Shown in pieces: positions 8,318 to 18,365 of a stretch of 64,000 bases of DNA; positions within the stretch are counted from its first letter, which is position 1, and every line of letters begins with the position of its first letter. The position numbers were made by a program, and so were the translations under genes. The notes under the pieces were generated by a model. That model made no database searches. It was given only the letters and a program-made list of their open reading frames with translations, and was not told the origin of the DNA. Source of the DNA: Saprospiraceae bacterium (GTDB lineage: Bacteria; Bacteroidota; Bacteroidia; Chitinophagales; Saprospiraceae); assembly GCA_016711125.1 (NCBI GenBank), contig JADJTQ010000010.1, positions 248,001 through 312,000 of the forward strand, read 5' to 3'.

Positions 8318-9664
8318 ATGAAATACTTTTACAATTTCTTACTGTTCTTATCGCCTTTCCATTAGCAGCATCTGAGTTTCAACTGGCAATTATTTCTGTT
8401 AATGTAACTATTCCGTACGACCACCGCTGCATGGGGACTCTGCCTACAAAAAGTAAAATTATTGCAGATTCACTCTTTGCCCATGGGTTTGTATTAATTG
8501 GAGGTGAATACCCGTTAGTGTCTGTGCTGTTGACTGGTGTGAAATCCGAAACGGAACCTTTGACCAATGGAGAAATGTATTGGCTAAAGCAGGTCATAGC
8601 ACTCCTCAACACGTGATTGTTACCGCTCTCCACCAACACGATGCTCCTGTAATCGATATCGATGCTCAAAATCTCCTTTCTGCGGTAGGATTAAAAGACG
8701 AATTATTCCAAGTTGAGTGGCATGATAGGACCCTGACACTCGTAGCCAGGGAGGTATCTGCATGTATGGAGCTAGCTACATCTGTGACGCATTACGGACT
8801 CAGCGAAGTTGAAGTCAAACAGATTGCGTCAAACCGGCGCGTAGCACTTGAAGATGGAAGTGTATCTTTTGGCCGGGGCAGTTGAAGCGGAGGAACGAAT
8901 TTATGGCCAATGCCTCAGTCGGCGAAATCGACCCAATATTAAAAACCATCACCTTCTTCAATAGTAACAAACCACTCGCCCAAGTTCACAGCTATGCCAC
9001 CCACCCAATGAGTTATTACGGTCAAGGGGTACTTTCTTCGGACTTTGTTGGACTTGCACGAGCCCGTTTATATTGGGACAATATATCGATTCATCAAATC
9101 TTTGTTCCCGGGTGTGCGGGCGATGTAACCGCCGACAAATTTAATAATGGTTCTGAGGAAGATCGGCAATTACTTATTGATCGTCTCTCTTCGGCCATGG
9201 CCAAAGCCGGTGAGAACACTAAGCGCTACCCTTTGAGTGAAGTTGTCGTCCGCAATGCCAAACTTACGCTTCCATTCCACCCGGGTGATCATCTAACCAA
9301 AGAACGACTTATGCGTGATTGGAATAATACAAAACTCAGCACCGCTTTGCGGATCCTAGCTGCAATGGGACTGGCCAGTCGCAATCGCGTTGATAAAGGT
9401 CAGCTGATCGATTTACCATGTGTCGATCTTGGACATGCTCAAATCGTCCTATTCCCAGGTGAATCCTTTATCGGGTATCAACTCATGGCTCAAAAACATG
9501 CTGGTAAAAACTTCGTCATGTGTATAGGTTATGGTGAATCCTGGACAGGATATATTCCAACTGAAAAGGACTTTCTCGAAAATTTCTCAGACTCATGGTT
9601 ATGGGTTGGCCCAGGTAGTGCAGAGCAAATTCGTAAACCAATATTTGAGGTGATTCGGCAATAA
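8318..9664 (+). pseudogene. Neutral/alkaline ceramidase-family hydrolase (three frameshifts)
   Basis: Joined across frames, this is a roughly 445-residue secreted protein. It has a signal peptide (ILLQFLTVLIAFPLAAS), the metal-site segment VIVTALHQHDAP, an NRRV motif, then YATHPMSYYGQGVLSSDFVG and a C-terminal part with FVMCIGYGESWTGYIPT. This is the family annotated as neutral/alkaline non-lysosomal ceramidase N-terminal domain, zinc amidohydrolases that cleave N-acyl bonds. Each frame change equals one missing base: at AAA 8321-8323, GG 8582-8583 and about 8872-8885. Downstream of the last one the frame is clean for 260 codons. It converges with the CehA-like gene. It is only distantly similar to the second family member at 16.8 kb, so it is not a recent duplicate. 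Confidence 0.7.
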
Positions 9665-9705
9665 CCGAGGTTAGATGGAAAACCCAATAAAAATTCGGAT
9701 GAGCC

Positions 9706-11802
9706 TTATTCACGAGATTCACGCGAGTTCAAATTTTGCTGCCACTCCTTAAGATACTCGTGTATTCCTTTTTGAGTCCTTTCTGTTGCCAACTTCAACA
9801 ATGATTGAGCTTCCGGATCCAGAAGTGAATGACCAGATTTTTGCTAAAGATGAGCAGCTTGTGCAGCGACTGCTTCATCATAATCAGCAAGAATCTCCAG
9901 TAGTGCAGCCAAATCACCTGAAGATCTATCAACTGCACGAATCGCGTACTGATGCGCAGAAGTTCGTCGCCCATCGCCATCCACATCGAGCCAAATTGCC
10001 CCACTGCACCCAACAACCTGGGCCTTCCACTCGGGCGATGCCGGTTGATACGGTTTGGCCGTCTTCCAATACAATCCATCGATACCGAGTCCCAATGCAA
10101 TCGCGACAAGATGAACATCATGCTTTGGCTTCGGTAATCTCCATTTTCCCGACCACTTTAGGCCGGGTTGCATTGTATCGACCTGATCAGTGAGAAGATC
10201 TTGCTCAATAATCAACTGACCATTGGCATACAGATTCAATTTTGTTGCATTTGTCCAATGAGGTCCCAGCACACGCACTGAAAGCTCAATCGTTTCGTCA
10301 GGCGTTTGTGCAAGTTCACCAGACTTGTATTTGCCCGCCACTGTTAATTCAGCGAGAAGCCCATAACTCACCATAACACGGCCTCCTAAAAAATTACTAA
10401 CAGCCATGTCGACATCGATATTGCCAGGATCGCTATCATGACAACGAATATACGTACGGCCTTGGCCTACAAAGTGCCTCCCCACATCATGTGAGTCGCT
10501 ACTGCCTACTGGTGTTATTAAATAACCTCGGTTCAGTAATCCCATCCAATCTTGAAAAAGTTGTAACACATCGGTCTGTGTGGCGCTGGAATTAACCACT
10601 TCAAATCCATTGAATGTAATTGGCCAACCTTCGAGATTTTCGCCCACCACGGCGTTATGCAATCTTGTACCAAAGGGTGTAGTCCCGGCATGAAGGTCAC
10701 GAGCATGATTCAATATAGTCACCTTCACGTTTGGAGTACGATAGATGCTATTGAGAATCGACCCCCAATCCGTCAGTTGATAGTTGGGAATCATCGAACC
10801 TTCTCCGGCAGGGAAAGCATTAAAATGACCAATGCCAGTCGTCACCTCATTTCCGATCACAGGGGTGAAGTATTTACGCACTTTCATTTTCCTGGCAAAC
10901 TCATTGTGATCAATGTGGACATTGTGGTCTGTCGCGACTGGCAATTCGATACCTTCCGCTGCCAGCGTGATCATTCGTTCGTCGACCGTGGCATCTCCAT
11001 GTCCTGAATGTGTACGAGTATGCACGTGGGTGTCACAGGCAACATATCCATCCGTAGAGACCTCTCGCCGAATCCGCATTTTCTGAACCACTTTTTCACC
11101 GACATTGACACTAATTTCAACCTGAGCCAATGAGTATTCAAATCCACGTCCGGCAAAGATCGTAGAGGTTCCTGCTGGTAATCCAAATGATGCTTTACCA
11201 GTCGAAGTGAAAACAATCCCAGGCCGAACAGCCAAATGATCATTACTGAGCATATTAGTTGATTGCAATGCACCATCTTGATTAACTATCGTTATTCTTG
11301 CCGGCAATGGTTGCTGCGATTGCTCGTCAACTACATCTATTTGCACTGTGGCCTCGGCCAACACCTCACTCCTTGGCCTCTGGTCAAGTACGATTTCCCC
11401 AACTCGGATATCGTCGGGTACCATTTGACTTCGTTGAACTTGATCAATACGCAAGACATTTTCACCATCCGTCAGTAGCCCAGCTGGCACTCCAAAGTAA
11501 ATGACCATGTCATTCTCATCTACTGCCAATTGGCCAAGTTCTTTGTCGTTGAGCTCAAGTCGCCAGGCCTGCTTGACATCTTGTTGGCGTAGTCTTATCG
11601 TTTGCTCGGACCGGTTATCGCGGCCTTCGAATTTCAGTTCAAGATGTGTGGCCTCCTGTTTTTCAGGAAACTCTGTCCACTCTCGTTCACGACCGATTCG
11701 TAAATGATGTAATTGTTCGGTAAGTACTAGTTGACTACTCACAAAAACGTCGCTGAAAGCAAGAATCGATAATCCAAAACAGACAGAAATAATCTTTATC
11801 AT
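9706..11802 (-). CDS. CehA/McbA-family PHP metallohydrolase with in-frame TAG
   Basis: A secreted protein of 698 codons if an internal TAG (9844-9846) is read through, or 652 residues if not. After a signal peptide come beta-rich N-terminal domains (about 30-250) and a PHP-type metal-dependent domain (about 255-560) with the metal-binding stretches CDTHVHTRTHSGHGD and VATDHNVHID and GNEVTTG. CehA and McbA hydrolyse aryl carbamates, but most relatives have unknown substrates. After the TAG the same frame stays open for 45 more codons, and their composition looks like real protein (EAQSLLKLATERTQKG, HEYLKEWQQNLNS) before TAA at 9706-9708. This suggests a recent stop or a base-call error (CAG to TAG). 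It converges on the ceramidase-family gene. Both look like a transferred pair. Confidence 0.75.
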
Positions 11803-12236
11803 CTCAATTTTTACATAATGTATTTTTCAAGAAATTTAATACCGGTTTATATCCAGTATTGATTGAAGAAGCCTGTCTCAGATATCTGTAAATCCAATCT
11901 ACCAATACCGTCCAAGTAGCGATCAAGATACGAAATACAATATAATGCGCCATAGATTTGACGTACTACTGACATTAATATTTTCCCATGTTTAAAGAAG
12001 ATAAAAACAGGATGGAAAGGACTTATTATTTGGATGTACACTCTCCAGTAGGTCTATTAATTGTGACGATTACACCTCATTCGGTTCCGAAATCATCATA
12101 GGACTTTTCATAGAAATCACTCTGTTTTGAAATTTCTATTCATCTGGTATTTGATATTTCAACACTGAATAAATGATGGACTCTCTAATACGGAATCTCC
12201 CATTCTGAAAACTATTTTATATAAATCCGAAAATAT
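11803..12236. other. Intergenic, no gene recognised
   Basis: AT-rich sequence between the CehA-like gene and the decayed gntR copy. I see no convincing gene, hairpin or promoter. Confidence 0.5.
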
Positions 12237-12654
12237 CAAGTCACTCGACCCCTCAGAATATCTTCGAGTGGCGTATGGTCCTGAAAATTGGATTAGCGGA
12301 TTTGATTTTCTCCCGAAGACCGGAGGCTGACATTCAGGAGCTGGAAGAAATCGTTGACCTGGCTGAACGGCGTGGTAGCCAATTTTAATGCACAACGCGA
12401 AATGGAATTTCACGGAAAGCTCTAAAGAAATGTCAGGCAACGACACATTACCAAGATTTCAAGGTATGCTCTTCCCCGTTTTTCAGTATGTGATTGATCA
12501 TGGGCTCTTCATCAAAGATTACCCTTATCCAAAAGGATATGTTACTCACCGAAGGCTTTTCGAGATCATCAAAAAAGGTACTTCCCGCGAGTTTGCCGTA
12601 GCCATGCAAGATCATCTAAAACCTAGTATGGAACGGATTTGGGCTTGGGTATAA
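12237..12654 (+). pseudogene. Decayed 3' copy of the GntR regulator gene
   Basis: This stretch is a close copy of bases 4040-4465 of the regulator gene: AATATCTTCGAGTGGCGTATGG, trimmed here to its shared core ATCTTCGAGTGGCGTATGG, starts both, and long runs near the 3' end are identical. The DNA-binding part is absent. Several indels break the frame (near 12372 and 12424); the last 88 codons (12388-12654) are open and still read SGNDTLPRFQGM and YVTHRRLFEIIKK. It cannot bind DNA as encoded. It is a relic of duplication of the regulator region, as no neighbouring sialidase copy is present. Single-base errors alone do not explain the missing 5' half. Confidence 0.85.
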
Positions 12655-12753
12655 ACAATGGTCCTGAGAAAATAATCGAGATGAGCTGAGCCCATTTTTT
12701 TTTGTATTTAAGAGCATTCACGGAAGTTCTAATTTTAATTAATGCAACGATTG

Positions 12754-14250
12754 CTATTCTCCTCCAATATGTTTTTGATAAAATTTCCAGGCTTCGTTAG
12801 CTACATTTCTTCCCAATTCCAAACCGGCAATATTGTCTGCTTGAATATGATAACCTCCCATGACCCTGGAGATTCCAGCCATTTCCGCTGTTTCGGTAAA
12901 CGTCGGAAATCTCAATGTAACGGTATCCCCCAAATTGTCTGGTTCAGTCAATGCACCAGCCACCAATTGAACTTCCTCTCCAAATTCATCACTACCGGTC
13001 CACAATTTTAAAGCCTCAGCACAACCACCACTGATGGTACTGTGTCCGGATGTATAGCTGGGAAACGGTGGGCACAAAAATGTTTCCGGTGAATACGGTC
13101 TCCATTGACTTCCGTCCATCTCTAAAAAGCCTTTGCCCTCACCACCCCATGCCTTGATCTTTTGATTCTCAAAATATTGATGTACCAAAGCGTAGGGTCT
13201 TGCATAATCGTAAAACATTTTTGAATCCCACGAAGCGATAAATGCATCCATAGCCACTACCTGATTATAGAAATACATTTTTACATCGTCGTCAAGCGTA
13301 TGACGATCCCTTCGTGATACATCCTGGGCAAATTTTAACCAGTGCCCGGCCTGTTGGACAGATTTTGGACCATCACGCATAAACTCAACTAGTGCTTTTT
13401 GTTCATCGGTTAAATTAGACTGCATTTCAATTACTTCCCTGACTTCTTTCTCGAGTTGCTCTGATCCAATCATTGGCGGTGGACCGGGTCGGAACTGGTC
13501 TCCTGATTTCATTGCCACGGGTCTGACCTTGTCCCAAAATGGAGTTAAACATTCCGGGGCAAATCTTCCACCCTTTCCATCGGAAAAGTATTTGGGTTGC
13601 CACCGGTTTGGATCAACATTCTTGTCGACTGAATTAATCGGTTGATATCCTACATAATTGAAATAGGGTTCTCCATTGGAACCGGATTCTTCACCATATT
13701 GATTTGACCCGTCTCCTTTCCGTGCTTCGATCACGGCTTTCGCCGTTAGATTTCCGACTCCCTGGGGAGTGAGAGGATCGATAGACTCATCATTTGGATC
13801 CAAGCCTAATTCTCTCATGAATGATGCAAACAATTCCTTGTCGGTATAGTAGTATTCATTCATCGCCCGAAAAGCAGCATAACTTATGGCGATTTCCTTA
13901 TTCTTTAAAGAATGTTCACTAAGTGGTCTTCTCTCGACATCATGTAAATAAACTGGTTTTGCATTGACATCATATCTTGACCAGGCATCAAAAACGGCCA
14001 CAAAAATGAGTCCCAAATATCGTGAGGTGATCGTCGGCCGGGGCTTAAACCTCTCCGTATCATTTGCCGTTGCCGTGAGTGCGATCTGACCCCATCGATA
14101 AGCCAAATTATCAGCTCCTTTGGGTTCTGATGCGATTGCACTAGAATTCTCCAGTTCGTTCTGGCCTCCATTCTGTTTACAGCTAATGAATAACAATATG
14201 ACGCTAAAAAGAAAAACCGTCTTAAACATATGCTTATTTAAATTTTGCAC
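12754..14250 (-). CDS. Vanadium-dependent haloperoxidase / PAP2-family lipoprotein
   Basis: A 498-residue protein with a lipoprotein signal (FSVILLFISCKQ). The C-terminal half carries the PAP2/vanadate-binding signature: PSYTSGHSTISGG near residue 395 and SRVMGGYHIQADN near 465, matching the P-S-G-H and R-x5-H motifs that hold vanadate or phosphate in haloperoxidases and acid phosphatases. The upstream basic motif is likely KFAQDVSRRDRHT (about 305) or nearby. Bacteroidota relatives are annotated as vanadium-dependent haloperoxidases, but several may act as phosphatases, and halide use cannot be predicted. It would be anchored in the periplasm or at the surface. The frame is intact. An in-frame ATG at residue 8 (14229) gives a tighter signal peptide. 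Confidence 0.75.
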   Translation of the reverse strand: MQNLNKHMFKTVFLFSVILLFISCKQNGGQNELENSSAIASEPKGADNLAYRWGQIALTATANDTERFKPRPTITSRYLGLIFVAVFDAWSRYDVNAKPVYLHDVERRPLSEHSLKNKEIAISYAAFRAMNEYYYTDKELFASFMRELGLDPNDESIDPLTPQGVGNLTAKAVIEARKGDGSNQYGEESGSNGEPYFNYVGYQPINSVDKNVDPNRWQPKYFSDGKGGRFAPECLTPFWDKVRPVAMKSGDQFRPGPPPMIGSEQLEKEVREVIEMQSNLTDEQKALVEFMRDGPKSVQQAGHWLKFAQDVSRRDRHTLDDDVKMYFYNQVVAMDAFIASWDSKMFYDYARPYALVHQYFENQKIKAWGGEGKGFLEMDGSQWRPYSPETFLCPPFPSYTSGHSTISGGCAEALKLWTGSDEFGEEVQLVAGALTEPDNLGDTVTLRFPTFTETAEMAGISRVMGGYHIQADNIAGLELGRNVANEAWKFYQKHIGGE

Positions 14251-14402
14251 TAATAACGTAATCTACCCTTGCAAACGCTGCAAACAAAATAATAAAGACT
14301 TCAGAAACTTTACAGTCATATTGGCTTTCTGTTCCCAAATAATTTGCTCGTTGGCGGTAGTCAAATTTGTCCAAACCTACTAGTCATGTCTTTTCCTCCG
14401 CT

Positions 14403-15389
14403 TTATCTTTTCTTACCGGGCCACTCCCAATTTATTAGATCATCACTCCATGCAATTCCTAACGAAGCATTTCGATCGAAATCACCTTGCTCTTCAGTTT
14501 TGGGGCCGGAGCCATGAAAAAACATCACATATTTGCCCAGTTTCTCATTGTTCTTGAGATTCACTACGGTCCCAGCACTAATCCTCCCCTTTGCCCAATC
14601 CCATTCGTTTTGACCCAAGGTAATAAGATTTCCAAAGTTACTCCAGTTCTCAAGATTTGAGGAACGCTTGATGGCGATTCCATTGGGCGGAGAATGAAAT
14701 AATATATATTCATCTTTCTCACTGAGCACGCATACATTTTCACCCGATTCGGTATGACCGAAAAGTGTCCAGTTTTTTAAATCATGACTGTATGACATAC
14801 TCACGCCATTTTGCTTGTAAAAACACCACCATTTTCCTTTTTCGTCTTTATCCTCCAATAAATAGGGATCTATCATTCTGCCCAGGTCAGCAATTTGCAC
14901 ATCGGGTCCCTTTACCATCATTATTTCCGGGCTGCTCCAATTTACTAAATCTCGGCTCCGCATGGTATAGAGTCTTGATTCAGATGTGCCATACCTTGGC
15001 TTCTGATCAGCTGTATAATCTGGACGGGGATAAGTTTGTAAGCACAAAATCCATTCACCCCCGAATCGAATGACGTTCCCGGGACTACAATAATTTAGCG
15101 CCTGATCTCTTTCCGTAATAATCTTTACCGGACTCCATTGAAGCAGGTCAGAAGATTGACTGGTGGCGGTATAAGAATAAATTCTACCATTTTCAGTCTT
15201 CACCAGAGTGAAAAAGAGAAAGAAAGTATTCTCATGAAATAAGATCGCAGGATCACGGTAAGCTGTCGTATCATCTCCCTTAAAAATAATGGGAGACTCC
15301 AGGGAGGTCAATAGACTGATTTGTGCATCGGATCGGCTCGCCAGAAGAACTAAGTAGAGCAGTAATAATACAATAAAATGATTTTTCAT
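14403..15389 (-). CDS. Secreted five-bladed-propeller glycoside hydrolase (GH43-like)
   Basis: About 328 residues from the preferred start (MKNHFIVLLLLYLVLLASRS signal peptide); an ATG 36 bases earlier (15425) gives 340. The body shows repeated blades with SxDLxNW motifs (SSDLLQWS, SRDLVNWSS, SHDLKNWT, SDDLINWE), as in GH43/GH32/GH117-type five-bladed propellers. Acidic candidates include YRDPAILF near residue 45, resembling the catalytic Asp of GH43, and MIDPYLLED near 180. These enzymes release arabinose, xylose, galactose or related sugars. Its substrate is not predictable. It lies downstream of the haloperoxidase gene's promoter side with 150 bp between them, both leftward. Confidence 0.65.
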   Translation of the reverse strand: MKNHFIVLLLLYLVLLASRSDAQISLLTSLESPIIFKGDDTTAYRDPAILFHENTFFLFFTLVKTENGRIYSYTATSQSSDLLQWSPVKIITERDQALNYCSPGNVIRFGGEWILCLQTYPRPDYTADQKPRYGTSESRLYTMRSRDLVNWSSPEIMMVKGPDVQIADLGRMIDPYLLEDKDEKGKWWCFYKQNGVSMSYSHDLKNWTLFGHTESGENVCVLSEKDEYILFHSPPNGIAIKRSSNLENWSNFGNLITLGQNEWDWAKGRISAGTVVNLKNNEKLGKYVMFFHGSGPKTEEQGDFDRNASLGIAWSDDLINWEWPGKKR

Positions 15390-15823
15390 AAAATTCTTGC
15401 CATCAAGGATACATCCAGTTAGCATTGGCTCAAAATAGTTGTCAAATTTGCATAATTTATTGACAGCGTACTATTGCTTTCTTCATTCCACTTTGCTAAT
15501 AAAATCACTAAATACCAGAAGAACCAGCATTGATCTTCTCACTGGTGGATTGCGTCACAAAGTTGTTATGTCTAATAAAACCGACGCCACAACCAATCCT
15601 TCCGGTATGCTGCTAATTGGTTTTTATAAATGCCAATAAATTATGATCTAAAGACAAAGGTATCTTAACATTCAGCGAGCTCGACCTCGCTCGTTCTTAT
15701 GGATAAAGTTAAACTCACCCAACTACCGGAATCCAGTGCTTAATTTCTCAATGGTGAAAACCACCAATTAAACCGTATTTTTAGCACATTATTCACCAGA
15801 TCAGGAAGATTTTCAGAAAAACA
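15390..15823. other. Divergent intergenic region, no gene seen
   Basis: Separates the leftward GH43-like gene from the rightward DUF6807 gene and must hold both promoters. I could not assign a convincing TTG/TAnnTTTG pair. Confidence 0.5.
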
Positions 15824-16773
15824 ATGGATTTTAAAAAAATACTGCAGTCGACCATCGAGCCGATTCTGATTTGCATAATCTTTATACCTACTTTCACTAT
15901 TGCTCAGGAACTAGGTGTTGAAATCTCGAATGAGGGTGTTTTGGTAAAGGAAGGAAATGAAAAAGTGCTCTTCTACCAACAAAAAACGAAATCTCAAAAC
16001 CACGCCTTTCCACGAGCAGACTATATTCATCCTCTTTATGGCATCGATGGCCAGGAGCTCACCGAGGACTTCCCGAAGATCACCCACACCACCGGGGCGT
16101 ATTTTGGACCTGGCACCAGGTAATAATCGGCGATAAACATGTCGGAGATGCATGGGCATGTGACAACATTAGCTGGGATGTGCAATCTATAACTCACGAT
16201 CTGACCTCAGACGGCAGCCTGAGACTTAAGGCTCAAACCGATTGGGAATCACCTCTCTGGCTAAACAAACAAGGTAATCAAGAACCATTTTTGCGAGAAA
16301 ATACAACGGTATCTATTTATCTCAAAAAAAAGAACTACCGGGTGATTGATTTTGAGATTTCCCTTTTGGCTTTGACCCCTCAAGTAAAAATAGGTGGTTC
16401 TGATGATGAAAAAGGTTATAGTGGATTTTCTGTCCGGATGAAATTGCCTGAGGACATCACCTTTCAATCAAATAATGGAGCCGTGACTCCAACCACCAAT
16501 GCTGTCGAGGCTGGTCCCTGGATGCAAATGGAAGGATCTCTAACCCGTGATGACCAAAAATCGGGTATCGTGATTATATCGCATTCAGAAAATCCCACTT
16601 ATCCGGAACCCTGGATTTTGCGCAATAAAAACAGCATGCAAAATGCAGCTTATCCCGGCCGGTATCCTGCAGAGATTTCAGATAAGGCCCCAACAATACT
16701 AAGGTATAGAATGGTGGTATATCAGGGAGAAATGAAAGAAAAAAATATTTCCCGATTGCAGAAAAGCTACTAG
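15824..16773 (+). CDS. Secreted DUF6807 (PmoA-like) protein, one frameshift
   Basis: About 316 residues once one missing base at 16074-16078 is restored. A signal peptide (ILICIIFIPTFTIAQ) is followed by the family signature: ADYIHPLYGIDGQELTEDFP, then, in the restored frame, DHPHHRGVFWTWHQVIIGDK. The C-terminal half (16180 onward) is uninterrupted and ends RYRMVVYQGEM. DUF6807 proteins (annotated PmoA in some databases) are common beside Gfo/Idh/MocA oxidoreductases and glycoside hydrolases in Bacteroidota and Planctomycetota. Their biochemical role is unknown and they are not methane monooxygenase subunits. The conserved histidine cluster is just past the indel, so the damage would be lethal if real. 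It converges with the ceramidase-family gene 10 bp away. Confidence 0.75.
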
Positions 16774-16783
16774 TGTTTAAATT

Positions 16784-18238
16784 CTACTTACCAGATCCAT
16801 CTTCAATTCGATTCATTAATCTCAGGAGGGTGGCAACCATTTTAACGGATGCATTTTTCTCCAGAAAACTTGATCTGGCTCTCCAGGTTTCATAACCTCC
16901 CAAGTCATGTTGCTGTGGAGTAGGCAAATACCCATAGTAGCCATTAGCCAGTGAAATGGTAAACATATCCTCAAAAGGACTTTTGGCCTTTAATTCCAAA
17001 CCAATTTCGGCAAATGCTTCACAAGGAACCGCACTAATAGCCAGATCTCCCAATTTCAGAATTTGCAACGGAATTGATACATTTTCCGGGTAGTCTTTCA
17101 TAAATAGAGTCTCCCGGGCATATACTTCTTCAGAAGTCTGCATCACATCGCTTTTAGCGCTTGCCACAATTTGTTCCGCGCGCTTGACTTCTTTTCTATC
17201 CGGTCGCCGTACTCCCAACAAGAGATCTTCTTGCAGCGAGGTGAGTGGAACCCAATCTCTGTATTCCAGCCCCTGCACTACTTTAAGAGCTTCAGCAGCC
17301 AGCCGGCTAGCTACATATTGCATCTGCACATATGGCGTCTGGTGCTGTAAATATTTTCCTGAAAAATCGATATTATTAATATCACCACTGGTACCATTTG
17401 ACATAATCCCTACAAATGGTGTCTTTTGATTTTGGGTACCTAAATGATCAGCCATCTGTTTTGCAAATTGGGCAAAATAATCAGCCGACACTTCACCGCT
17501 GGGAACGAAGCCCACATAATGAAGGGAATAGTTAGCCAATAATCCGATGTAATCGCCATCAACAGCCCGGAGCACCACTACCGGGAGCTCCGGATCGATC
17601 GGTCCGGACTGTTCCAAAAGATTAGGATTATTCACTCCTGGATTCATTTTCACCTGATCCACCCCACCAAAAGGATTAGGCATGGGTGTGCCCGGTTTCA
17701 TCTTCCACCTGCGGCAAAATACTTGATTGGGTTCTGATCCAAACCCCCATCCGATACGAGCTGGCACCAGGTTGGCGTTGGCCCGGACAATCGCATCGGC
17801 TATTCGGTCACTGATAAATTGCAAATAATCCGAGTCGGGATCGCTCTGAAATACCGAACAGGAAGTGCCTCCCGAATGGGTGTGGGTAGCTGAAATCAAC
17901 ATATTGCCGGGAGGAATTCCGGTTATTTCGGATGCCCGGTCTTTTGCCTGATCGACCGTCTCACGGGTTAACATGCAAAGATCTGCTACAACGATAGCCA
18001 ACTTCGTGTCGCCATCATCAAGCACGATACAGCGGGCATGAGTTTCATCATGGATATTGGTGATACGCGTATCCTGAAAATATCCGTTAGTCGAGGTGCC
18101 AATTTTTGGGGTGATATTACTAATAGAAGACCCAGCTCTGAAAACTGGAAGGACTGAGTCTTGAGCGAAAGAAGTAGAGGTTGACATAATCAGATAGATG
18201 GGTAGAGCAAATAAAAAATTAGTTTTTGTTTGATACAT
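16784..18238 (-). CDS. Secreted neutral/alkaline ceramidase-family hydrolase
   Basis: A 484-residue exported protein (signal IYLIMSTSTSFAQ) of the ceramidase N-terminal-domain family. Visible landmarks are FRAGSSISNITP at the domain start, ARCIVLDDG, the zinc-site motif ISATHTHSGG near residue 118, NYSLHYVGFVPSGEVSADYF (second His) near 240 and GIMSNGTSGDINN near 278. The family cleaves the amide bond of ceramides, but most bacterial members are uncharacterised. It is likely in one leftward unit with the oxidoreductase gene 127 bp upstream. The frame is intact. Together with a GH116 and sialidases elsewhere in the window it is compatible with glycolipid turnover, though this is inference. Confidence 0.75.
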   Translation of the reverse strand: MYQTKTNFLFALPIYLIMSTSTSFAQDSVLPVFRAGSSISNITPKIGTSTNGYFQDTRITNIHDETHARCIVLDDGDTKLAIVVADLCMLTRETVDQAKDRASEITGIPPGNMLISATHTHSGGTSCSVFQSDPDSDYLQFISDRIADAIVRANANLVPARIGWGFGSEPNQVFCRRWKMKPGTPMPNPFGGVDQVKMNPGVNNPNLLEQSGPIDPELPVVVLRAVDGDYIGLLANYSLHYVGFVPSGEVSADYFAQFAKQMADHLGTQNQKTPFVGIMSNGTSGDINNIDFSGKYLQHQTPYVQMQYVASRLAAEALKVVQGLEYRDWVPLTSLQEDLLLGVRRPDRKEVKRAEQIVASAKSDVMQTSEEVYARETLFMKDYPENVSIPLQILKLGDLAISAVPCEAFAEIGLELKAKSPFEDMFTISLANGYYGYLPTPQQHDLGGYETWRARSSFLEKNASVKMVATLLRLMNRIEDGSGK

Positions 18239-18365
18239 AATTTAAGGCATAATCGATTTCTCTGATACATTGGGAAGGCAGAACAAAAGGTCTACATTCC
18301 ACCATTGTTTTAATCCCTAAGCGCTGAAAACGCAGCTAGTAGGCAAACCCGAGTTAGTCCAGAAT

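Noticed and set aside
10657..11007. Rightward ORFs overlapping the CehA-like gene
   Set aside because: They are shadows on the opposite strand of a well-supported coding region.
12754..14250. Considered a plain PAP2 phosphatase instead of a haloperoxidase
   Set aside because: Length, domain order and the G-H-S-T and R-x-x-G-G-Y-H motifs fit the vanadium haloperoxidase-type group better, although activity remains open.
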